Positions 23,563-32,924 of a stretch of 64,000 nt of DNA are shown one piece after another (the first letter of the stretch is position 1; each line of letters begins with the position of its first letter). Made by a program: the position numbers and the translations under genes. Under the pieces are notes generated by a model that worked only from the letters and a program-made list of their open reading frames with translations, was not told where the DNA came from and did no database searches. The DNA is from Fulvia fulva (taxonomy: Eukaryota; Ascomycota; Dothideomycetes; Mycosphaerellales; Mycosphaerellaceae), in NCBI RefSeq assembly GCF_020509005.1, contig NC_063017.1:930001-994000 (forward strand), written 5' to 3'.

Positions 23563-23686
23563 GCTAGGTAGCGTAGCGGTAGCGCGTTAGGTAATAACCT
23601 AGGTGTCGATGAATTCGCCTTGCCCCTAGGGTAATGGTTCATCGATAGTTTCCCTAAAGGTCGAGGGTTCGATCCCTTCCTTAGCT
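23563..23686 (+). tRNA. tRNA-like sequence with pol III A and B boxes (probably a mutated or intron-containing tRNA, or a SINE head)
   Basis: Acceptor strands gctaggt (23,563) and ccttagc (23,679) pair at 6 of 7 positions with one G-T. The D-arm gcgtagcggtagcgc resembles an A box. ttagg (23,587-23,591) and cctaa (23,653-23,657) form a perfect 5-bp anticodon stem if about 55-60 nt between them are an intron or insertion. The T-arm gaggg-ttcgatc-ccttc is canonical and contains the B box. No clear anticodon can be assigned. It sits inside a RIPped transposon, so a decayed gene is likely. Confidence 0.4.
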
Positions 23687-23759
23687 TCTAGCGAGTATGT
23701 TTGATATAGATCTCGTGGTCCGTAGTAGACATGCTCTCCTATTTTCTTTTTTGTAGTAG

Positions 23760-26700
23760 TATTCCTAGATCTTCTACTAACAGTTTTATAGGTTTCGTTT
23801 TGGTTCCTAGGTATTTTCCGACTCGTCGTATCCTTTCTATTTGACGAGGTATCGCTGACCTCTCTTGTCTAGGATTTTTTCGACTTCGAATTCGTTTTCT
23901 ACTTCCGGCTCAAAGTGGAAGTTCTCCTAGTAAGGTGTTTTAGCGTCTACGGGTTCTAACTTAGAGATGTAGAAGACTAGGTGAATTTTCGCGTCGGGTA
24001 GTAGTCGTAGTCGGTAGTTAACTAGTCCTACGACTTTGTTAATAAGAAATGGTCCGACCTTGATATAATCTAGCTTCTTAGTCTTTCTCCTTGTTCTAAG
24101 ATTCCTTGCGAGGAGATAGACCTTATCCCCCTCTTTTAGTAGAGGTGCCATTTTTCTTTCGTCTTGCCGTTATTAAGACAGTTTTTGTTATACATCTTCG
24201 ATCGCTTTACGTACTTCTTTATACACTTCCTTAAGAGTTTCCGTCGTCACGATTGCTCTTTCGGCTTATAGGTAGGATCTAGGTATTCCGAATAGGTTAG
24301 GATCCTTACTAAAGTTCGTATAAAATAGCGTCGTTAAAGTTGTCTCTGATTTATAGTTGTTTAGTACAATTTGCGCTATTAGTAGTAGTGAAACCTAGTT
24401 GTCTTGTACGTAGTTAATGTAGTGCCGTAGGTATTGTTCTAGTGTTTGATTCGTTCGTTCTGTCTGTCTATCGGTCTCCGGGTGGTATGCTATAGACAGC
24501 TTATACTTGATTCCGATCGTTCCTATAAGTGTTTTCTAATAATTTGACGTGAAGAGCTTATCTCTGTCCGTAATAAAGGTTTCCGGGAATCCGTAGTATC
24601 GGATCAATCTGTCTAGTACGAGGTATCCGAGCTACTCTACTATATATGTCTCTGATGTAGGAATGAAGTGTACGTATTTCGTAAGTCTATCGACTATAAC
24701 TAGTATTATGTCGTATGTTTGTTCTATGACTTGATCCTTAGACAAAGGGAGTTTCGTAATAAAGTCTATTATAACTTCGTCCTATAGTTTTGTCGGTAGT
24801 GTCCTGAATTATAGGTGACTATATTTAGCATGTCTTATAGCTTTGCTCTGTTAGTAGTGTACGCATTTCTTGATATAGCGAAGCACCTTCTATCTTATCT
24901 ATAGGAATGAGAAGCTGCGTTATATAAGGTCAACTGTTTTCGACGTTCTAGGGTGTCCGTAGATAGGCTCGTCGTGATGTTATCGTATACATTCTTCTTC
25001 TCGGTCCTTTAGTACCTAGTACTTTCCTTACGATATAGGGAACTGTTCTTCCTTATCGCCTAGGATCCGTACGATATTATTGAACTCTTTCGTGTTAGTA
25101 CTAAGACTTCTATCGGGGTTTGTCTTAAGTATCTTGTGTTATACTGGTTCTTTTCCTTCTATATAGTCGCTTCTTCGGCTTAACGCGTCTACGCGGCCAT
25201 TCTCTGTTCCTAGAGTGTATTTAATCTCGAACTTGTACTGTCCTAGTAGCTCCGACTAGCGGGCTTGCCTACGGGTAAGTTCTTTTGTCGTCGTAAAGTA
25301 CGTAAGATTCTTATAGTCTAAGAGAATCGTTAACTTCGGTAGGCCCTCGACGTATACTCTCTAATGTTGTATAGTAGCAACAATGGCTAGAAGCTCTTTG
25401 TTATAGATGTCGTAGTTCTGTTCCGCTATAGTCATTTTTCGGGAGTAATAGGCCACTAGGTGTCATTTCCTATCGTGTGTCTACGTAAGACATACGCCTA
25501 TTACTATATCGGACGCGTCGGTCTCGATATAGACTTCCTTACTACTATCGAATAATCGAAGCGTAGGGGCTAAAGCGTATTGTTCCTTAAGTTTCGTGAA
25601 CGCTTCGTGTTGTTCCTTTCCCTATTTCTAGTTGACGTCTTTTCTTATAAGCATCGTTATTAGTGCTGCTGTCTTTAAGTAATCCTTAATGAATTTCCGG
25701 TTATAGTTAGCGAGTCTAAGGAACGATTGTACTTCCTTAACTGTCTTTAGTTCTAGCTATTCTCTAATTGACTGTGTCTTTATAGGGTCGATCGCGATCC
25801 CTATAGTACTAATAATGAAGCCTAAGAACTTGACTTCTTTCCTATAGAATTCGTATTTCTCGGGTGCTATCTTGAACCCGGACTTCGTAAGCCTTTCGAA
25901 TACGTCCTAGACTTGTCTAATATGTTCCTAAAGGGGTCCTTTCGTATAGACCAGTATATCGTCTATATAAGCGATGACGTATACATTAAGTAGGTCTCTA
26001 AGTATTTCGTTAATAAGGTCCTAGCAGGATGCTAGTACGTTAGTTAATCCTATTAGCATAACTAAGAATTCGTAGAGTCCGTATCTTGTCCTAAAAGCGG
26101 TTTTCTATTCTTCCCCTTCTACTATTCGTATAGTATAGAAGGCATCTCGTAGGTCAATCTTCGTATACTAGTCTAATCCGGTTAATCTGTCTTGTGCTTC
26201 TTCGATGTTAGGTAGCGGGTATCGGTTCTTAATCGTAATCTCGTTTAGCTTTCGGTAGTCTTATACGAGTCGTAGTTTCCCGTTTGGTTTTAGAACGAAT
26301 ATATATAGAGTTCCTACGCTCGAGGTGGATCGTCGTATCTATCCTTTAGCTAGCTTCTCCTTTAGCTATTCTCGTAGGGTCTATAGCTCTTTCTTAGACA
26401 TTTGATATAGGGGTCCCTATAGAGGCTCTTTCCCTAGCTAAATGTTTATCTTATGATCCTATAGTTAGTGCTTAGGTAAGGCGTCCTTGCCTCTTTCCTC
26501 TTTAAAGAGTCGCGACTACTTGCGATACTCCTTAGGAATACTCAACTCTAAGATGTTAGTATCCTTCGATAGTGCGTTACTTCTATCACTTCTAGTGACT
26601 TCGTGACCCGGCGGCCCTACGCTAGTATCTGTCCCGGTCGAAGGTGGTTCTTCTGTCCTTCTAGTCGGCGTAAGCTATATCCTATTAAGCTGTTTCCTTG

Positions 26701-26777
26701 CCTTATCTACTAGTAAACGCTACTACTACGTAGGCTAAATGTCGATAACGCATTCGCATTCCCTAAATGTGAGTACT
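23760..26777 (-). pseudogene. Gyp-3 pol, RT to chromodomain (RIPped)
   Basis: Minus-strand frame read from right to left. RT is at about 26,400-25,800, with an A-Y-I-D-D-like site near 25,965, followed by RNase H (about 25,600-25,250) and integrase zinc and core regions (about 25,100-24,350). The integrase C-terminal module at 24,151-23,927 is still open (G-D-K-V-Y-L-L-A-R-N-L-R-T, then T-K-K-L-D-Y). It runs into a chromodomain at about 23,900-23,770 (F-E-V-E-K-I-L-D-K-R, Y-L-V-K, K-G-Y). Stops are CpA/TpG type. This makes Gyp-3 a chromovirus. Confidence 0.8.
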
Positions 26778-26782
26778 CCTCT
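26778..26782. repeat. TSD of Gyp-4, left copy (cctct)
   Basis: cctct lies directly before the left LTR of Gyp-4 and is repeated at 32,920-32,924. Confidence 0.9.
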
Positions 26783-27225
26783 TGTCATGGTCTCCCCACA
26801 GAGTGTACAGAAGGTGGGGACAGAAGAGCCTCAGAGCGCTCAGAAGTCGTCAAGAAGTGACAGTCCAGCTTGGTGTGTGAACGCTAAGAATCACATGCCC
26901 CGCAACATTCACTACGGGACCCAGCCCTCCAGATTCACCCCTCTACCAAACCTTGAAGCACGTGGAAGACTCGGAACGTAGGGCAGGTTGGAATAAGGTT
27001 TTGAGCAAAGCTGCTGAGCGCGGCTTCGCACGGGTTAGCCCTGTTGATGCGGGGACACGCACTCGCGAGGGTCGCGTATAAATATCTGGCCTTCCCTAGG
27101 CCTCTCTTGCTTTCTTCGTCTTTTGTTTTGTGTAGCAATCATACCATACCCTTTTGCATCTGCACTTCGCACCTGCATTCTCGCTTTCACCCTTACATCT
27201 CACAGGCCAGGCTCTCGCCCTGACA
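26783..27225 (+). repeat. Gyp-4 5' LTR (443 bp)
   Basis: Begins tgtcatgg and ends gccctgaca. Same length as 32,477-32,919. Differences seen: gacagtcc/gacagtct, gaacgct/gaacgcc and tccctagg/tccccagg, all transitions in a CpA/TpA context. Confidence 0.95.
27077..27084 (+). promoter_or_regulatory. TATA box of Gyp-4 LTR promoter
   Basis: tataaata in the LTR, about 40 nt before the segment whose complement serves as the proposed self-primer site. The same box is at 32,771-32,778 in the 3' LTR. The promoter role is inferred from position. Confidence 0.6.
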
Positions 27226-27227
27226 TC

Positions 27228-27236
27228 ACAAAAGAC
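27228..27236 (+). other. Putative primer-binding site of Gyp-4 (self-priming type)
   Basis: acaaaagac, two bases after the 5' LTR, is perfectly complementary to gtcttttgt at 27,118-27,126 in the LTR, about 41 nt after the TATA box, where the transcript should begin. In Tf1 of Schizosaccharomyces pombe the 5' end of the mRNA folds back on the PBS and primes reverse transcription; the same geometry appears here. I see no tRNA-type PBS. Confidence 0.5.
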
Positions 27237-27267
27237 CAACAAACCGTCAACCACTCGAGTCATCCTC

Positions 27268-28479
27268 ATGGGTGACCACGCCACCGATAGAGGTGTCAAC
27301 CTCGACAACCAAGACACTCCATTCCACTTCAGTGAGTGGACTGACATCCCCTTCTCGAACGCCGCTGCCTTCGGTGCCTGGGCAAACGCCAACCCCGACA
27401 CCGCCTACGCTCTCATCAACCGCACCGTCTCCTCTTTCCGCGAGACCGCCTAGCAGGTCGAGCAAGCAAACAACCAAGCAACATACCTTCAAGGTATTGT
27501 GAACACCTTCCAGAACCTCGCCCCGCACGCCGACGACAACCGCCGCCAGCACTTCTCCAAGAAGGTCAACGACCCAGACGAGTTCGACGGCAACAAGAGC
27601 AAGTTTGAGGCATTTGAGACACAGCTCACCATCAAGCTGTTGGCTAATGCCGACCACTTTCCGCAAGAGAAGGACAAAGTCACGTACGTCTTCTCCCTCC
27701 TTCGGGGAGACGCCGCGGCTCAGGTACAACACTACATCGACAACGCCACGCAGACTATCGGCTGCCCGGACGTCCTCACCTTGATGCAGGACCTCCGTGC
27801 TGCCTTTGGTGATCCAGACCGTAGAGCCACCGCCTAGAACGCCATCCACAACCTCCTCCAGAAGAACAAGAGCTTCGCCGAGTACCTCGCGGCCTTCAAC
27901 CGCGACATCGGGTTCACCGGCTACAACGAAGAGACCAAGAAGAGCACTCTCCGCCGTGGTTTGTCAGCAGAGCTTCTTCGAGCCCTCGAGGACAAGGACG
28001 TTAGTGCTATGAGCTTCCGTGAGCTCGTCGAGACCTGCCAGCGCCTCGACTCCAACATAAAACACACCGCCTCTCTCCTCGCTTCCCGTTCTCAAGGTCG
28101 TCAGCCTCGTGGTCCCGGAAGCCACTTCGCTGCTCCACTAGGCGCCGCCGCTCCTACGGCTCTCCCTCCCGTCTCTGTAGGTGACGCTATGGATCTCAGC
28201 GCTGGTGCCGCCGTCCCTCGAGTCCAGGGCCTCGTTAACGGTAAGCTTACTCCCGAAGAGAAGCTTCGCCGTCGCCAGGCCGGACTCTGCACCTACTGCG
28301 GCGGTCCAGGCCACATCGCAGCTAACTGTCCGCAGCTCGCTGCCCGTAACGCCCGCAACCCGGTTCGCGGCGCTGTCGGCGCTATCGAGCCTGCTCCTGC
28401 TGCTCCCGCTAAGCAGGAAAAAGCCTAGGTCTTCCTCATCGACGCGATGAAGACCAAGAACAACGTTTACCGAAAGTGA
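27268..28479 (+). pseudogene. Gyp-4 gag with RIP-type nonsense codons
   Basis: The gag frame starts at ATG 27,268 and runs to TGA 28,477-28,479, about 400 codons. It has a capsid region (D-E-F-D-G-N-K-S-K-F-E-A-F near 27,580; L-R-A-A-F-G-D near 27,796; a Y-L-A-A-F-N-R-D stretch near 27,880) and one zinc knuckle C-T-Y-C-G-G-P-G-H-I-A-A-N-C near 28,290. Premature TAG codons at 27,451, 27,835 and 28,426 each follow GCC and fit CAG to TAG. The rest reads normally, with ordinary codon use, so disruption is recent. A pol frame overlaps the end in the -1 frame from 28,413. Confidence 0.85.
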
Positions 28480-31400
28480 AGAGAGGAAAGAAGTTGAGGA
28501 TCAATACAGCACAGCTAGACCTGTACGACGAGACGGGCAAGGACCACGCTTGCAAACCGTTCGTCACGAATGTAAATATCGGCTCAAAGAAACTCTCTTC
28601 TTCCAATCTCACTCTCATGGACACTGGCGCACTAGGCGAGTCTTTTATGGACTATAAACTCGCGACCTCTCTCAACCTCGAACCCCAGGAACTTAAGTAC
28701 CCTCGCACCCTTGAACTCTTTGACGGCACGGAGACTACCACTGGTAAGATTACTTATGTTGTACACACGTCAATCACCCTCGGAGGCAAGCGTATGTCGA
28801 TCACCAGCTTCCTTACGTCCCTACCGCATCAGAAGTTTATCCTCGGCCTCCCCTGGTTCAGACGACACCGACCTATCATCGACTGGACTTCCCTTACTGT
28901 CAGCTTCCCTCCAGAAGTTCCTCCGGCACCTCCGCCTTCTCCGCCGCCTCAGCGCGGTCCTGAGTATACTAAGATCTTCCAGGTGAACGCCGCTGCCTTC
29001 ACCACTGCTGCTAAGCAGCCCAAAGCTCAAGTCTTCGCCGCCTCTCTCCGCGATATCGACATCGCCCTCGAGAAGCTCGACAAGAAGCGTACACCTACCG
29101 ACCCTGCTACGAAGGTCCCTCCTTGGGCACACCACATCCTCCACGTATTCGATGCTAAAGCCGCAGACGAGCTGCCTCCTCATCGCCCTCACGACCACAA
29201 GATTGAGCTAGAAGAAGGTGCAGAGACACCGTTCGGACCGTTATATTCCATGTCCCGAGAAGAGCTTATCGTCCTCAAGAGATACCTCGAAGAGAACCTA
29301 AAGAAGGGGTTCATTCGAGCGAGCCGTTCCAGCGCTGGCAGTCCCGTCATGTTCGTCAAGAAGCCCGGCGGTGGTCTACGCTTCTACGTAGACTACCGAG
29401 GCTTGAACGCTGTTATAAAGAAGAACCGCTACCCAATACCGTTGATTCAGGAGACGCTCGAGCGCCTCTCTAAGGCCAAGTACTTCACCAAGCTCGATGT
29501 CATCGCTGCGTTCAACAAGTTACGAATGGCAGAAGGACACGAGTATCTCACAGCCTTCCGTACTCGCTACGGGCTGTTCGAGTCGCTCGTTATGCCCTTC
29601 GGCGTTTGTAACGGGCCTAGTACCTTCCAGAACTTCATTAACGACATCCTTCAGGAGTTCCTCGATCAGTTCTGCACTGCCTACATCGACGACATCCTAG
29701 TCTACAGCGAGACCAAGGAGGAGCACCGCGAGCACGTCTGTAAGGTCCTTCAGAAGCTCGCAGACGCCGGCTTGCAGCTCGATATCGACAAGTGCGAGTT
29801 TGAGAAGACCGAAGTCAAGTTCCTTGGTTTGATCATTACCGCAGACGGCATCAAGATAGACCAAGAGAAGATCGACGCTATCGTCGAATAGGATGCTCCT
29901 ACGAACGTCAAAGAGGTCCAGGGTTTCCTAGGCTTTGCCAACTTCTACCGCCGCTTCATCCACGCATTTTCGGGCGTGGTACGCCCTTTGACGAAGCTCA
30001 CGCGCAAGGGTGAGAAGTTCGCCTGGACCGACGAATGCCAGGAGGCTTTTGACTTGCTCAAAGCGAAGTTTGTTGAGAACCCGCTTCTACAGCACTTCGA
30101 TTTCGAACTGGAGACCCGTGTAGAGACAGACGCATCCGACGGCGTGGTGGGCGGTGTCCTGCTACAACGCCGCTCGCCTGAATCCCCCTGGTTACCTGTC
30201 GCCTTCCTCTCTAAGAAGTTGACCGCCACGGAGTGTAACTACGAGATCTACGACAAGGAGCTTCTCGCCATCGTCAAAGCTTTCGAAGAGTGGCGCCCCG
30301 AGCTCGAAGGCTCTGCTATGCCCGTCCAAGTAAGCTCCGACCATAAGAACCTCGTCTACTTTATGAAGAGCAAGCTGCTCAATCGTCGCCAGGCCCGCTG
30401 GAGCGAGTTCCTCTCCCGGTTCAACTTCGTGATCTCGTACACGCCCGGCAAGGCCAACTCGATGGCCGACGCCCTTACCCGCCGCCCTGGAGACTCTCCA
30501 GTTGATCGAAGAGGGGGCCGGCAAATCGCAGGGCAACAAGTCATCAAAGAGCACAACCTCTCTTCCGAGCTTCGAGAGTACCTATCGAACGGCCAGCCTA
30601 CGCTCGCCGCTTCCTTTGCTACTCTCGTGCTCGCTCCTGCCTACCTTGACGAGAGTGACGATGAATCCGAGCCTGAAGAATACGCCTCGGACGCTGAGGA
30701 CTTGAACGACGATGAAGAGGGCTTAGTAACGACCGACGGCTTATCCGAATCAGACTTTGAGGGGTTTGATAATGAGGAGCAGCCCGAAGGCATCATGGCA
30801 CGAGTACGAACAGCGTACGATGCCGACATAGACGCCCAAGAGTTAGTTCAGGCCCTTAGATCTGGCGCGAGGACATTCCCGGGCTTCTCGCTGTCCGAGT
30901 GCGAGCTCTAGGAAGGTGTCGTCTACTTCCGTAAGAAGCTTTACGTACCGCAGCCCGAAGGCTCTAATATCCGAGCTGAGATTCTTCAAATCATCTACGA
31001 CTCCGCCTCTGGGGGTCACCCAGGCGTAGCCAAGACCCACAAGCTCCTCGCTAGGTATTACTGGTGGCCGCATTCCTAGAAGGACGTCCGCCGCTACGTG
31101 CTGAACTGCGCTACTTGCCGAAGAGCCAAAGCTAACCGCCACCGTCCCCACGGTCTCTTGCACCCTCTCCCGGCTCCTGATCGTCCGTGGAAGCATATCA
31201 CTATAGACTTTATCACCGATCTTCCTCACGGCAAGACCTTCAGCGGCGTGAAAGCAAAGGCCCTTCTAGTGATCGTGGACCGTCACTCCAAGGACCGGTA
31301 CATGATCCCGTGCTGGAGCATGACCGCAAAGGAGACTGCTCGCTTGTTCTACGAATTCGTCTGGCGCTTTCAAGGCCTCCCGGATAGCATCACCTCTGAC

Positions 31401-32675
31401 AGAGGCACCCAGTTCATCTCGCACTTCTGGAAGCGTCTGTGTGCTATCCTAGGCATCAAGCATAACCTCTCGACCAGTTTTCAGCCACAGACCGACGGCC
31501 AGACCGAAATTACGAACGCTATCCTCGAGCAGGTCCTTCGTTGCTTCGTCGACTACCACCAGAAGGATTGGCCTCAGCATATCCCTGCGGTAGAGTTCGC
31601 TACTCGTAACTGGGACTCGGAGACTACTGGCTACTCTCCCTTCTATACTACGAGAGGTTACCACCCTCGTACAGGCATGGAACCAGAAGAACCTCTCCCG
31701 CCTACCGAAGACGCAAACGAGCAAGCAGCAGACGAGTTCGCTACTATGCTCTCACAGATCCATGAAGAAGTTCACGACGAGATGGTGTACGCACAAGCAA
31801 TCTACGAGGATCAAGCCAATCGTCGTCGCCAGCCAGCTCCCGACTACTAAGTAGGCGATATGGTCTACCTCAACTCCAAGAACATCAAGACAGACCGCCC
31901 CTCCAAGAAGCTGAACTGGAAGAACCTAGGTCCTTTTGAGATCACCGAGCGTATCAGTTCACACGCCTACCGTCTAGCTCTTCCTGCGAACATAAAGATC
32001 CACGACGTCTTCCATCCCGTACGCCTTCGGCCGTCGGCTAAGGACCCATTCCCGAACCAAAACCAAGACATGCCAGGTCCTCCCGATGAAGTAGAAGTCG
32101 ACGAGCCTGTTAACCTACCTTCTGACGACTATGCCGTCCGCAAGATCCGGGGAATCCGCGTAGAGCCCAACGACGTTGAAGGACTACCGCCGATCAAGTA
32201 TGAAGTCGAATGGCAAGGTTGCCCTAAGTGGGATACCTCATGGGAACCTATCCAACATATCATCTTCAATCGTCAAGCAATCGAAGAATACCACGCCCGC
32301 GCAGACGGCCCAGAAGTCAACATCGGCAGGCTCTTCGAATCTGAGCTTTTCGACGGGGCTTACCAATGGTGTATCGACCATGACATCAGGCCTAGGCCTG
32401 GTACTGAAGCTGAACATCCTCGATATGTGGAACTACTACGGCTTCGTAGGAACTCAGCTTTGTTCGGGGGGGCTACTGTCATGGTCTCCCCACAGAGTGT
32501 ACAGAAGGTGGGGACAGAAGAGCCTCAGAGCGCTCAGAAGTCGTCAAGAAGTGACAGTCTAGCTTGGTGTGTGAACGCCAAGAATCACATGCCCCGCAAC
32601 ATTCACTACGGGACCCAGCCCTCCAGATTCACCCCTCTACCAAACCTTGAAGCACGTGGAAGACTCGGAACGTAG
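28413..32675 (+). pseudogene. Gyp-4 pol: protease, RT, RNase H, integrase, chromodomain; four RIP-type stops
   Basis: One continuous frame, -1 relative to gag, apart from stops at 29,889 (TAG), 30,909 (TAG), 31,077 (TAG) and 31,848 (TAA). Protease: D-T-G-A at 28,620. RT: Y-V-D-Y-R-G-L-N near 29,385 and active site Y-I-D-D at 29,682-29,693. RNase H: T-D-A-S-D near 30,127, Y-D-K-E-L-L near 30,250, S-D-H-K-N near 30,340. Integrase: an H-H-C-C zinc finger near 31,015-31,125, then D (T-I-D-F), D (D-R-G-T-Q-F) and E (Q-T-E-I-T-N) between about 31,200 and 31,515. A chromodomain (Y-E-V-E-W-Q-G-C, then S-W-E-P) lies at about 32,195-32,255. The frame does not stop before the LTR but runs about 200 nt into it. 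Catalytic residues are intact, so only the stops disable it. Confidence 0.9.
32463..32472 (+). other. Gyp-4 polypurine tract
   Basis: ttcgggggggg just before the 3' LTR (four bases, ctac, intervene), in the expected place for plus-strand priming. It is also read as pol coding sequence. Confidence 0.65.
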
Positions 32676-32919
32676 GGCAGGTTGGAATAAGGTTTTGAGC
32701 AAAGCTGCTGAGCGCGGCTTCGCACGGGTTAGCCCTGTTGATGCGGGGACACGCACTCGCGAGGGTCGCGTATAAATATCTGGCCTTCCCCAGGCCTCTC
32801 TTGCTTTCTTCGTCTTTTGTTTTGTGTAGCAATCATACCATACCCTTTTGCATCTGCACTTCGCACCTGCATTCTCGCTTTCACCCTTACATCTCACAGG
32901 CCAGGCTCTCGCCCTGACA
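32477..32919 (+). repeat. Gyp-4 3' LTR (443 bp)
   Basis: Second LTR of Gyp-4, followed by TSD cctct at 32,920-32,924. It retains C at two of the three positions where the LTRs differ and T at the third, so both LTRs took RIP-type hits independently. Confidence 0.95.
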
Positions 32920-32924
32920 CCTCT

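Larger units (their letters stand above)
26783..32919 (+). mobile_element. Gyp-4: young, nearly intact chromovirus (Ty3/Gypsy)
   Basis: 6,137-bp plus-strand element with 443-bp LTRs (26,783-27,225; 32,477-32,919), TSD cctct, ends TGTC..GACA. Gag and pol are each readable end to end apart from seven nonsense codons, all TAG or TAA that C to T in CpA (or G to A in TpG) would create. The two LTRs differ at only three positions that I can see, each C versus T before A. It is the innermost and youngest layer on this branch, inserted into Gyp-3 between protease and RT. Confidence 0.95.
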
